A stretch of DNA of 64,000 nucleotides from Mycteria americana (Eukaryota; Chordata; Aves; Ciconiiformes; Ciconiidae): assembly GCF_035582795.1 (NCBI RefSeq), contig NC_134366.1, forward strand, positions 2,368,501 to 2,432,500. The letters are read 5' to 3'. This document shows positions 24,680 to 35,370 of the stretch, piece by piece. A program made the translations under genes and the position numbers. The notes beneath the pieces are model-generated. The model did no database searches. It saw only the letters and a program-made list of their open reading frames with translations, and had not been told where the DNA came from. The stretch's first letter is position 1; every line of letters begins with the position of its first letter.

Positions 24680-26926
24680 TCCCTGCCAAATCGGTAAGGA
24701 GAACATGGCTTAAACTTTACGATCATTTCCTGCAATTAAACTATTTTTTACCCCATTGTCTTGCACTGATCACGCTAAGCCTTAAGCAGGCCTTATGAAG
24801 GAGGGCTGTTACGCATCTTCAGAGCTGAAGATGCTGTGGTGCAGAGACAGCTCAGGTGAAGAGAAAGTGAGAGCGAGTAGTTGAGACCCACCTTCCTTTA
24901 CCTGAACACCTCTTTAGCCACCCTACCATGCTGGCCTATCTTCTTCCTTAGCAGCGTCCCACAGGGAAGAGGAACTAACTGCAGAAATGATTCGTCTTCC
25001 CTGAGAACTGCTGCCTGAATTTTTGCACCACATTGCAACCTCATGCCATCCATCCAAATGAGGATGTCGTCTGCTGGACAGTACAGCATCTAAACTGGTC
25101 CTGGGTATGTTAAGGTACTGGGTTCTCAGTGTAAAAGCTAGACTGGTATTTTTGCTGTTTTCACACAGCAAAGCCAAGCAGTGCCAGCTTCATGGGACAT
25201 GAAATGAAAAGTACTGTTTATCTAAGCAAACCCTTTATAAAATTGCAGTGTTTGAAGTGGTTGGTGCCAATACCAGTTACACAGCATGCAGAGAGACTAG
25301 GGAATACAAGACCAAAAACATGCTTTCCTATCAATACACCGATTGTCAGCTTTAAACCATTGTTCCTCACCTCTGTGAAATCTCACCTTATTCATCTAAG
25401 GAAGAAAGCTCCAGCTGCCTGTCTTTGAGAATGTAAACAGCCATAAGTAACAGCTGTGAACTTTTAATTTCAGAGTTGCTTAAAACTGGCAGTTTTCCAG
25501 TCCAAAGAAACACCCTGCCAGAAGGCTGAATCACTGAGATGTAGTCACAGCTGTTAAAAAAAAATAATAATAATAATTAAAAAAATCTGTTTCCTCCATA
25601 CTGCATTCTTCCATGCTCTGGGTGTTGATTTTAATTTCGGGTACCAATTCCTACTCAAAATGCAGAACTTCTACTAGAAAACAGGACATGCAAAAATGCA
25701 TGCATGTACAAACTCCACAGGATTATCTAGAAAACAATGCGATTTTTTTCAGCGTACTGAAGATTTCTACTATTGCACTTTCTAAACATCTGGTTATTAG
25801 CTGCTTTTACTGGTCATCTGGTTGAAAATTGAGGAGGTTCTTGAGCTATAATTCACGTGAGCCCTAACGAGGCAACTAAGGTAACAGTGTGCAGCCATTT
25901 GTGCTTCTAGGCTTTCTCCCCAGCCAGTAAAAGCAAGAGGGATACTGCACTGGAAATACTCTTTTAGCCCAAGGGTGCATTCAGGTTGCAAATTGTGCTA
26001 CGTAACCATGCAGTAGTGCTATTTGGTGTGTTAACAGCATGGCTTTTTTAGGAGATTAGCTTCCCTGATTAATCAAACCTCTGCTTGATAAAATATTGTG
26101 CCTTGAAATAGTGTGTAGAAATGTGAGAGTACATTCAGGTCCCTCCTTTTGAGCTTGGGTGGATCACACGCTTAAATTATTAGTGGCAGATTTGCTATCA
26201 GGACTCCAGCTTCCTGGTATGTTCAATTTAAGCCTGCAGACTCTGGAGCAGTATGAAGGCTGACTCTACTCGAGACTTTCAGCTTTAGAGAGATGCCACT
26301 GTACAGGAAAATAGTACAGTCAGCTCTTCCATGTCCAGGCTACAGCTGTTGAGGCAGCTCAGGCTTTAAGGGAAGCTAACTAACTAGGGTCCTCTAATAT
26401 TAAAAAAAAAAAAAAAAAAAAGAAAAAGAAAGGCTGAGCTGCTCCTGGAAGCAGGGACAGGTCTTAAAGCAATTTAGGTGTGACCAGACAAAGCAGAGCT
26501 TAACTGCTGGAGCCTGCAGTGCAGGTTAGCTGTCTGTATACGGTGCTCTTACAAACAGAGGGAATATGGTGCAGACCACTGCAATCTCAGTGTTTAGCCC
26601 TGACAGACCTTAGCTTGATCTGCAGAGAACTTCTGCTCCCCTTCCCTGAATGCGTACTCACCAGCAGGGCTTAAAATATAACACTAACATGATTTGGGCT
26701 TTTCCTTTATCTGAGATTTTTTTTTTCCTGTCCAATTACTCTAGATACTCAATTGCTGTCAACTTAAAAAGTATTCAGTCTTCTTATGAATATGCTCTCT
26801 CCCCACTCTGTATTAAGGCTCTTTGTACTTAAACTGCAACAGCTATTAAACAGGGAGGAGTCAGTCTTCTACAAAACACCCATTTTGCAAAAGGTTCATT
26901 TTACAAAGAACTGAATAAATAGGAAG
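24680..26926. other. Convergent intergenic region / JMJD4 3'UTR
   Basis: This stretch separates the ALS2CL 3' end (plus strand) from the JMJD4 stop codon (minus strand). Nothing in it translates into a recognisable protein. It holds an A-rich (AAT)-containing tract at about 25556-25588 and an A-run at 26402-26420. I found no exact AATAAA on the minus strand between 24680 and 26926. The nearest variants are ATTAAA, read on the minus strand, at 25630-25635 and 25463-25468. The JMJD4 3'UTR therefore probably occupies at least 1.3 kb of this region, and the two genes' tails may come close or overlap. Confidence 0.5.
26402..26420. repeat. Poly(A) tract
   Basis: An uninterrupted A run followed by A/G-rich sequence, in the ALS2CL-JMJD4 convergent region. 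No retrotransposon body is recognisable beside it. Confidence 0.8.
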
Positions 26927-29900
26927 TTAGAGTAGCGCTGTATCTATTGCTGCTTTCAAGTGGTGGAGCAACGCCTCCGGAGGTGGAGAAAGTGACGTCA
27001 GGTCTAGTTTCTTGAAATCTTCATTAGCACTCAATGATGTTAACACCTTCACAGTCCTCTTTAAATCAAACACTGCATGGAGCATGCCCAAGGTGGAAAT
27101 GGCAGCTTTTGGAGTGTTCTTTGCCGAAGCTTCGTCATCGAGGCCGTTTTCCAAGACAGAAATCCTGTTCTCTGCAATAACTTTGAGGAAGTTGTAGAAC
27201 TCCTTGTAGTCTATACCCGTGCAAGACTTCATGATCAACTAGGGGAAAAAAAACAGCATTGAAATGGAAACAAATCCCTTTTATTTATAGTAAGAATTAC
27301 AAAAACATATTTTATCAAGCTAGTAACTATCTGGAATCGTAAGTAACCATGTTTAATCATATTTTTTTAATTCCCTGATGGCACTAAAATGCTTCATCTT
27401 ACTTGAAATGTCACTAGCCCCAAAAGCAACAGTCTGTTTCTACTAAGTACTAAATAGCTGTGGTTTTTGAAACTATTTTTGAAGGATTTCAACCTAGCAG
27501 CAGTGACAGCCTCCAGAAATAAACTTTACATTTGTTTTGTGCTTAAGATTTTGGAAGCATACAAGATACAACACTGCTCCGTATAGTTACATGTTCTGAA
27601 AGCATCACTTTGCAGACACAGAAATCTGCTGCCACCTTCACTTTAATTTTGCTTGTTTCAGATTCACAGTTTCATCATGAATGGTCTTCAAATCAGTTCT
27701 TCCGTGTGGGGTCTGTCTTATCAGTTCTTCTGTTTACATGAAAAAGCACTTATTTTATAAAGGGGAATGTAAATGCTACATAAAGGATTGATCTTGATGC
27801 TAATACTAACCTCAATAGTTGAAGAAGAGCAGTTGAAGCATTAGTTTTTCAGAAAACATCCTAACCTCCCTGACATAGCAAATATGCACTGGCACAAGCC
27901 TTTCCCTATCTTACTAAAGTAAGATTTGTTTTCCTGCAAAATGAAGCTGTCACCAGTTCCTAATTCTGTATGAAACATGCGCTAATTCCAGCTACGAGGC
28001 TAAGGACTTGTGTGTCTTAGAACTCCTAAGATGGTGCAGCGCACCCTGGAAATACATGATCCTCTAATAGAGAGTCAGGCAGCCAGCATCATGTTGTTGT
28101 ACCTGGCACTGTAGGTGCCAATCATCCATAGGGTCCTTCCATTCATTGATTTCCCGCTGGACAGCTGCTAATTCATCCTGCAGGAAGCACCACATTATAG
28201 CCACGTTGCAGCCGTTCACCCAGTTGTGGTTAATGGAGATGGTATCCTCCTGAAGGAATAATTGAAATGGTTACCAGGCTCTACGTGGGAAAGTGTGAGA
28301 AAACAGCTGTAACACCACCGATGCTGCAAAATGTAAAATCGTATTCCTCAGCAAGGGAAATGCTTCTCTGGCACCAATACCAGCACCGTGCTGAAAGGCT
28401 GTCTCTTTCTAATGCCCTGAACAACCAAATCTTGTTTCACTCTGTAAACTGGCAAATGTCTCTAATTCCTCTGTCTGAGCATACCTTTTAAGGGCACAAC
28501 AGTGGGAGAAGGTGGTGGGGAGAAAGGAACAGGGTTGTTAATTTTGGTTTGTAGTCATGAAGACCAATTTGTCAGCATTTTCCATTATTAAATTACAATT
28601 TACAGTTAGAAACCAAGATTAACAGCCTCACTGTAAGTCCATCTCACTTAGCATCCTATTTCTCAGTGACTAGTAGCATCTAATGAGGAAAAGCCTAAGA
28701 AAAGAGGGTTCAGACAGCTTCTTCAATTGTATACTCTTCCAGCTTCCAGTGGTCAATGACCCAAAGAGCTTACGAGTTCAGGCTTGCTTTCTGCCATCAT
28801 CTTGAGCAACCACTGATAAGACCTTTCCTCCATGAATCCCCCTAAACTTTTTCTCAGCCCAGTTAGACTTTTGGCATCCACAACATGCTGTGGCAATGAA
28901 AGTTTGATCTGATTCAAGCCTGCTGCCTGATTATCTCTCTGTGTTATGAAAAGGTTGGTATCAGTTATCTTACCAGATTGTAAACTTGATGATGCCATCC
29001 ACTGGGGATGAAGACTATCTCCCCTGCTTCCTGCACAATTTCAACAGGGGGTTGACTTTGGTTGTAGCGAGGGTAAACGCTCCTGTCCTGAAGACTAGGT
29101 GCAGTCACGTCGAAGGGCAAGTTGCCATGGCGGTCTTTCAGGTACTCCTCCTGTCCCGCAGGGTACAACAGCCATTTCTTTCTCCCGCATATATTGGCCG
29201 ACCAGCTATAGGAACGGAAGACATCAGCGTGGAATGGAGTCCTGTGGGGCAAATCAGAGGTTTAAGTAAAGACAACGCCTAAAAGCTGTAAGATGAATTA
29301 AAGTCTCTGAGAATCAGACCTACACACAGAAGTCAACCCTTACAATGCAAACCTGATCCCAAAGTGTCATCCTCTTCATTTAATTTTGACTGCTTTAAGT
29401 ATTAAAAGGCCACTATAGCTACATAGTATTGCAGTGTTTTATAGCCTCTGTGCTTCTCCGCCAGTTAGTTTTGAATCTGCCCCACAAATACCTCAATGGC
29501 AGGAGATTCTGTGATGTGAACTGTTGAGAATACTGTAAATGCAACTTTATCACCAATGCTGGACTTAATTTTTCGCCTGCAAAATATTTGACCAACTCAT
29601 CAGCGCCCCTGCAAGGCTTCTGTTGACTCTGCAAATCACAAGTAGCTGATGATCCCCAGGGAGTTTCTGCTCTAAAACCTCATATAAGCTAGCTGACAAC
29701 TTTTGCAGATTTTATGTGCACAATTCAGGGCTTTTTGAAGCACAAAAGCACTTTAGCTGACTGCGTAAGGACAGCTCACATCCAAAACCAAATGAGCGGC
29801 TTGAGAAACAAGACTGGCTGGGTTCAGGTACAACACTATACCGTATGGACACACACTGCCTCTGCAGCATGATGTTACCCTGAAGTACAATGCGATAATC

Positions 29901-32268
29901 CCCTGTAATACTAAATCTTAAAAATGAGTATGTAAGAATGACAGAAACCACGCTGCCTTACCATGAACCTTTAGGTCCCATGTAGACAAACCGGTAATCA
30001 TCCACAGCTATAGCATCCCAATATTCATTCAGCCAGTCAGATGAGAAATACACAGGGGTTGTATAAACATCTTGCTCGGGGAAAGCTCTTGAAAAGATAA
30101 TGTGTTGGAAATCGGTCTCAGAAAAATGCAGCATTGCTCCTTCTGCTTCAGTTCCCAAACCCCAGATACAGAGACCAATCAGGTCTCTAGCAGGCCATTA
30201 ATACTTTGCTGCCATCTCCTTTATATCATTGACAACTCTGAGTTGCACACAAAATGCACACAATAGTGCTTTTCTGTCTCCCAGGAAAGCTGTGAAGGTT
30301 AACTGCTATTTGGGAGACTCTTAATTATGGCAAAACCAGTTCCTAATAAACACATTCTCTTTAAATGAGACACCTGCAAGACTGGTTGTCCAACTGGATG
30401 ACAGGTTGGGGGGGTAAGGGTTAGGAGGGAAGCCAGGCTGCGGGATTTTGACAAGCGTGTGGCCTCCTACCACAGGATATGATGCCCCTCACCCATCCTA
30501 GGCTGCATGGACAGACTTTCTGTAGCAAGCCACAGCACCGGTGTCGGGGAAAGCAGACAAACAGGGAGGCGGCAGAGACTGACAAACTTCCTCTATTGTA
30601 AGTCAGTGGCACACTCAAAAATGAAAACGAGGTGATCACAAGAAAGTTGGATTAAGAGCAGGATACGTTTAAGGAAGAAGAGATTTGAGTGAAAAGATAT
30701 AAAAGTCCTACACAGACACAGGGAATGGCCAATGCATCCATCTTGCAAGCAGCAGGCTAGAGCAAAGGAAAGCCAGCACAGGGTGAAGAGAACTTTAACG
30801 ACTGGGAAGGTTAACAGAAAAGAAAATGAATAAAGGATTATAACTCACACATGCTCACTGAATTAAACATAATTAGAAATGTCCTCCTTCTTTTTAAGAA
30901 GTAAGGTTTGCACTGTAGCAGTCAAACAAAAGCCAAATGTTACAGCCACATGGTTTCCACAGGGATAACACGCAGTCATTTAAAACGTAGATGAAAAGGA
31001 AAGCGTTCAAGAATGTCAGCCTCTTCGGGAAACAATGACCTGTTTAAGGATCTTGTCCTGTGAAGTACCCAGAGAAACAGTGCAGTATAAGACTGATATT
31101 TTGTGGGCAGGTGCTAACAAACAGCACTGCTGGCATTTAAATGCTCAGGCATTAGAAGATGAGCATTAAGGCTCCGCAGCAGCTCTTTGCTGTGCGTGGC
31201 ATGCAGGGCTTTCCACACCGCTCTCTTACCTGCTCAGGTGCCAGTCCTTTAGATAAAGGCACCCTCGGGATGAACGGTAGTCATTTTTAATGTACTCTTT
31301 CCAGTATTTTATATACTCCTTGAAGGGGAGCTGCTCCTTCGGGTTAGAATTGTACTCCTTGACATCACAGTTGGCAACAGGTACTACAGCCTCTCCTGAA
31401 ATATAAACTCTGTGAGCCCACGTGGGGACAGAATAACTGATGCCGAAACGGAACTCCCTCAGCCTTATCCACTGCAGCAGCCTCTAATATCTGGGCCCTA
31501 TAATGCTAAGTACAGTACAAACACATAAAGCCCAGCTCTCACTCCCAACACCATCATTCTAGGCAATCATGATTCAGACCAGAAGTTATTTATTTAACGT
31601 GACCTGAATTTTCCTTTTAAACTACATTAGGAGTGGGGTATTGATTCCTATTAAATATATTAATGTTTTATAGCCTGAAGAGATATTTCACTGTAACTAC
31701 AGAATACTTTCCCTTTGCCTGGGGAAAGTGTCAGGCTGCTCCTCTGGTTAAAGTTAAGCAGGTATATAAATTGGTATAGTTAAATTATACAACACTTTTT
31801 ATTTTACTTCATTATGGGAATAAATTCAAGATTGGAATCTGCGAAACATAAACTGTGAGTAAGTATAGAAAATGAGCGTCTTAACTTAGAAAAAAGTCTG
31901 GAGAATTGCTTCGTTTTGTCTAGCGGTTCTATTCCTAAGATTAAAAACGAGCTGTCATTTAGCATACACTTTTTAATTAGGTATTAAAAATGCCACGACT
32001 TACCAAACTTCTGCAGCAGATGATCAAAGTTAGGCTTTCCATCCCAAGTAACCCAATTTCTCCTGCTGCCCCAGTCTTCAGTGAATTTAGCTGAGAAAAT
32101 ACAGGGATGGTTGGGAATCAAATAATCCCGGAAAAAATCCGAGTAAGTGAATGATTCTACTTTTTCAATGAAGTCAACGTGTCCTCCGGGGAGGCAGAAT
32201 GCACCCTGAGATGAACTGTTGTAGTCACGAAAAAAGGCCGTGGAACAGGCGAATGTTGCCCTGTCCAT
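26927..32268 (-). CDS. JMJD4: JmjC domain-containing protein 4 (2OG/Fe(II) lysyl hydroxylase), complete
   Basis: Six coding exons on the minus strand, in transcript order: 32268-32004, 31395-31230, 30087-29962, 29241-28974, 28249-28103 and 27238-26927. They join in phase to 428 codons (427 residues plus stop), close to mammalian JMJD4. The cupin-like JmjC core shows the iron-binding pair H190-A-D192 in TPFHADVF, a likely 2-oxoglutarate-binding Lys207 in CGRKKWLLYP, and the distal iron ligand His270 in PSGWHHQVYNL. JMJD4 is known to hydroxylate Lys63 of translation termination factor eRF1, supporting accurate termination. Start: ATG at 32268 (context CTGCATGG) is the first in-frame ATG after an in-frame TAA at 32328-32326. 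The gene converges with ALS2CL and diverges from SNAP47. All catalytic residues are present and no lesion is seen. Confidence 0.96.
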
Positions 32269-32330
32269 GCAGGCTGGATACCCTTCCTGGCTTAGCCAAG
32301 ACAGCGTTGACCAGATGCTATCCCGTTATG
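32269..32330 (-). other. JMJD4: JMJD4 5'UTR part of the first coding exon (predicted)
   Basis: On the minus strand a good acceptor (GTTTTTTGCCATAG) precedes position 32330, 62 nt upstream of the ATG. The 5'UTR exon upstream would end at a GTGAGT donor at 33171-33166, giving an 840-nt 5'UTR intron. The in-frame TAA just inside this exon excludes any N-terminal extension. This is an inference from splice signals. Confidence 0.5.
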
Positions 32331-33171
32331 CTATGGCAAAAAACCTGCTTTAAAATGTGACTTGAGTCTCTAAATCCACAAAATCTCACAGGAAAACATA
32401 AATGGCCAGAGATAAACCAAGAAGTCGTGCAGGAGCATCTCACCGCGTTGGGCTAATTAGGATCTTCCATAGTTTATATAAAGTTTAATGGCGGTGGGAT
32501 ATCTAACAACAAAGTCACCCTACGGCTGGTGAAGATGTTGCTTTTCCCTCATCACCTTCTTGCCAGGGCAACCACACTCTCTGGAGACGACCAGCAAAGG
32601 CTGGTTCCTTCCTAAAACAGCAGAAACATTAATTTCAGTGGGATATCCCTGCTAAATGAATTAATTGCAGGGTGGAAGGAAGGAAACCCCCTAAATATAT
32701 GGGGCCCTGGGAAACCACTGCAGCCCAGCAACTGTACTGGGGCTCACCCCTTTGTCAGGAGAAGATATATGCTCTGGCACCCCTCACCCTCCCCAGACTC
32801 TTCTCTATGGGCCAGGCAGCAATTATAGGTTAAAAAAAAAAGGTAAATAATAGTGCATAAAAGGGAGGTGTCTGGGGAGGCGAGAGGGAAACTGAGCACA
32901 GAAGGGGAGGGATGAGGCCCGAGGGCAAATGAGGCCACATACCCTGCAGGGATGGGCTTCAGGACAGGGGAGACACCGGGGGTGAAGGCGAGAGCAGAGT
33001 GCTCAGGGTGAGAAAGTGGCCGCCATGAGGCGGTTCCCCCCTCACGGAGCTCCAGGGGGGGACCCGGACACCACAGGGCGTCGCACACGCCGTCCCTGCG
33101 TTGGGCTCTCGGTCCGCCCGCACGTCTGCGGCCCGTGGGAGCGGAGAGGACAGCGGAGGACGGATACTCAC

Positions 33172-33300
33172 CCCCGCCCCGCCGCGGGGCAGGACCCCGG
33201 GGCGAGCGGCGGCAGCTGAGGGGACAGACTCCCGCGGCCGCTCACGGAACCTCGGCGCTCGGCGGGCGGGGCCCGGAGGGGGTGAGAAGGGGAGCGCACC
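33172..33300 (-). other. JMJD4: JMJD4 5' non-coding first exon (predicted)
   Basis: On the minus strand, GC-rich sequence ends at a consensus donor GTGAGT (33171-33166), which pairs with the acceptor at 32332-32331. The exon lies in the CpG island, facing the SNAP47 first exon. The upstream (right) end is a guess. A minus-strand reading frame starting at 33318 crosses this exon but would hit a stop soon after splicing, so it does not extend JMJD4. Confidence 0.45.
33264..33272 (+). promoter_or_regulatory. GC box (Sp/KLF type)
   Basis: GGGCGGGGC is an exact GC-box core inside the CpG island, between the predicted JMJD4 and SNAP47 first exons or within the JMJD4 5'UTR exon. Binding is not tested. 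Confidence 0.45.
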
Positions 33301-33314
33301 GGCGCGCGGCTCAG

Positions 33315-33319
33315 CCAAT
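33315..33319 (+). promoter_or_regulatory. CCAAT box (NF-Y type)
   Basis: CCAAT within AGCCAATAGC, a good NF-Y core with flanks, about 70 bp upstream of the SNAP47 exon 1 donor, inside the CpG island. NF-Y works in either orientation, so it could serve both genes. Confidence 0.5.
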
Positions 33320-33334
33320 AGCAGCGGGCGGCGG

Positions 33335-33344
33335 GCGCAGGCGC
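33335..33344. promoter_or_regulatory. NRF1-like site
   Basis: GCGCAGGCGC resembles the NRF1 half-site pair common in CpG-island promoters. It lies immediately upstream of the SNAP47 exon 1 ATG-containing segment. Motif match only. Confidence 0.4.
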
Positions 33345-33387
33345 AGAGTGTCGATGCGGGGGTCGCCGACGGGCTGCGCTGAGGGAG
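33345..33387 (+). other. SNAP47: SNAP47 first exon (5'UTR, possibly coding)
   Basis: The segment ends in GAGGGAG before a GTGAGT donor at 33388. It contains an ATG at 33354-33356 that stays open to the donor. If joined directly to the exon at 41083, it reads in frame into SNAP47 and would add 31 residues before the conserved start. The left end of the exon is not known. The ATG context is weak (T at -3, C at +4). Confidence 0.55.
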
Positions 33388-33725
33388 GTGAGTGTGGGGC
33401 CGGGCCTGGAGCGGGGACGCGGAGGGGTCACCGGGGCTGGGGGAAGGGGGGCGACTGGGGGTGTGTGGCCGAGGTGCGGGTTAAAGGGGGAGGTTGGTAC
33501 TATCTGGGTAGGGGTGTTGGAAGGGTGGTTTGGCCTCAGCCTGAGAGGAGGATGAAGATGGAGAGGTTGGGGGACTGGCCTAGGGGAAGGAATGGGGATG
33601 GGGGTATGGCTTAGTGTGTGTGGGAGTTATGGGAACGGGGATTTGGGTATCTGACTTATAGATAGGGGAAGGAGAGACATGGAGGGGGAAGGTGGGTCTG
33701 GCCTTGGGGAAGGTGTGGGGGTTTG

Positions 33726-34014
33726 AATAGAAAAGAACAGACTACTTCAGTTGGAAGGGACCTACAACGATCATCTAGTCCAACTGCCTGACCAATTCAA
33801 GGCTCACCAAGTCAAAGCACGTTATTAAGGGCGTTGTCCAAACACTGACAGGCTTGAGGCATTGGCCACCTCTCTAGGAAGCCTGTTCCACTGTTTGACC
33901 ACCCTCTTGGTAAAGAAATGCTTCCTAACGTCCAGTCTAAACCTCCCCTGGCACAGCTTTGGACCATTCCTATGCGTCCTATCACTGGATACCAGGGAGG
34001 AGAGATCAGAGAGC
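33726..34014 (-). mobile_element. CR1 LINE 3' fragment, antisense, in SNAP47 intron 1
   Basis: The reverse complement reads as a CR1 end: GTGATAGGACGCATAGGAAT, GGGGAGGTTTAGACTGGACG, GTGGAACAGGCTTCC, then TTGGACTAGATGATCG and GGTCCCTTCCAACTG. About 290 bp, 5'-truncated. The terminal ATTCTATG-type repeat has decayed to TCTTTTCTATTC. It begins some 340 bp after the SNAP47 exon 1 donor. Confidence 0.92.
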
Positions 34015-35204
34015 TCTAGAGATCAGTTTGCCCTAGAGCTGTGGCAGAGGGAGAGATGAGGATTGTGGTGGAGCTTGGCCTAGCAATGAAGGAGAAAAGA
34101 GGATTTTGGGTGGCTTTCCCTAGTAGAACTAGGGAAAGAATGGGGTCTTTTCTGATATTGGGAAAAGGACAGGGACTGGGGAAAGATCTGGTGTAGCGGG
34201 TGACTGTGTTGTGTTTGGGGTGAGGAGGAGGAAGACTGTCTTTGTACTGGGAAAAAGGAAGAGAAAGGGATGGAAATGTTTTTTGGGAGGGGGGAGTTCT
34301 AGCTTGGGGTGAGGAAATAGATAGTAAGTCTTGGGGATGGCATTGAGAAAGGAGTGAGTTGTGGGAGGAAAGAAGGGGCACAGGGGAGGGTTCACCCCTG
34401 AGGTGGGGCAGGACACCCTGGGAGGGCAGGGGAGCAAGGTTTGGGGAGTGTAGGTGTGTCTGTGGTTTGGGTTGGAGAGGTTGAGACAGGGTCAAGATTG
34501 AAAGGAAGGCTGATGCTGTTTAACCTGGATGCTGCAGGGGCTGGTGTAGGTTAAAGCTTTGTATCAGAAATGGAGTGGGATCAAAATATTTTTTCCATAG
34601 AAGAAGGATGGAAACATGTTGGTGTGGGGAAGCCTGTCAGTCTGGAGCCGTTCTTTAGTGGGGATCTGTTGATCTTTTGAGACAAGAGGAGCTGAATTTC
34701 TCTGTGTGCCATAGTAGAGAGGTACTGTATGTCTTTGCCTGCTGCACCTCTTGGAGGGTCGCCCCTGCGTACTCTGTGTCTTGTAGCATCATTTGGAGAA
34801 TCGTAGAGTTAGAAACCTGATGGAACTGCATCTTAGGCCTTTAGTTAAAAAAGAGGGGAGAGTCACTTGATAGGCTTTATAAACATTTTTATTGTAAGGG
34901 TTGTTGGGCTCACAGGAGCGTTAAACTCATCATTTGCCAGATGGTAGCTTTGGGAATAAACCACCAAAGATAATGACCCTATGGAAACTTGGAGGAGGTC
35001 AAAAAGTAAACAACCACCAACACATTAGAAACGCGTGCAGAAATGTTCTGCAGATAATTAGCAAGGGCAGATGAGAAGAACCTGTGACTAAGTTCTGGAG
35101 GCTCTGAAGTAGCCACACTGCAAAGGGACGGTGTTCTGCTCGTGAGCTGACAACACCTTCTCCCAGTGTGTGTAGCATCTCCTCGCACCCGGGGTAATTA
35201 GTAA

Positions 35205-35370
35205 TGCTTACATTTAATTGAATGATCTCAAAGCACTTCACAAGAGAAGGTGAGTCACCTCCTTTTTATAGACACAGCCACCGAGTTACATGTGTTAGCT
35301 AAAGAATTTATACAATGTTGTGGTGACGTTGCCGGAAATATAATCCACATCTCGTTGGTGATAGTCCTAG
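35205..35370 (+). mobile_element. Possible ancient MIR/CORE-SINE-like fragment
   Basis: CTCAAAGCACTTCACAAGAG, then TTTATAGACACAGCCACCGA and GTTGCCGGAAATATAATCCA follow the order seen in old amniote repeats ('aaagcactttacaaa...attttacaga...gaatagaaccca'). Diverged. Confidence 0.35.

Larger units (their letters stand above)
33000..33450. promoter_or_regulatory. CpG island, bidirectional JMJD4-SNAP47 promoter
   Basis: A dense run of CG dinucleotides and G+C-rich sequence stands out from AT-richer surroundings. It contains a CCAAT box in TCAGCCAATAGCAG (33315-33319), a GC box GGGCGGGGC (33264-33272) and an NRF1-like GCGCAGGCGC (33335-33344). A GCCGCCATGAG stretch near 33019-33029 resembles a YY1 site. 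No TATA box is seen. Predicted first exons point away on both sides, JMJD4 to the left and SNAP47 to the right, with under 100 bp between them. A CpG-island promoter shared by two divergent genes fits; factor binding is inference. Confidence 0.8.

Noticed and set aside
32959..33318. 119-codon minus-strand frame starting MAEPRAGAL in the CpG island, as a JMJD4 N-terminus
   Set aside because: After splicing at the predicted donor it meets a stop in another frame, and an in-frame TAA precedes the JMJD4 ATG. The frame's openness reflects high G+C content.
33135..33614. 159-codon plus-strand frame across the CpG island
   Set aside because: It crosses the SNAP47 donor at 33388 and continues into intron. 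Low-complexity Gly/Arg composition is typical of GC-rich DNA. Only the short segment from the ATG at 33354 to 33387 is of interest.
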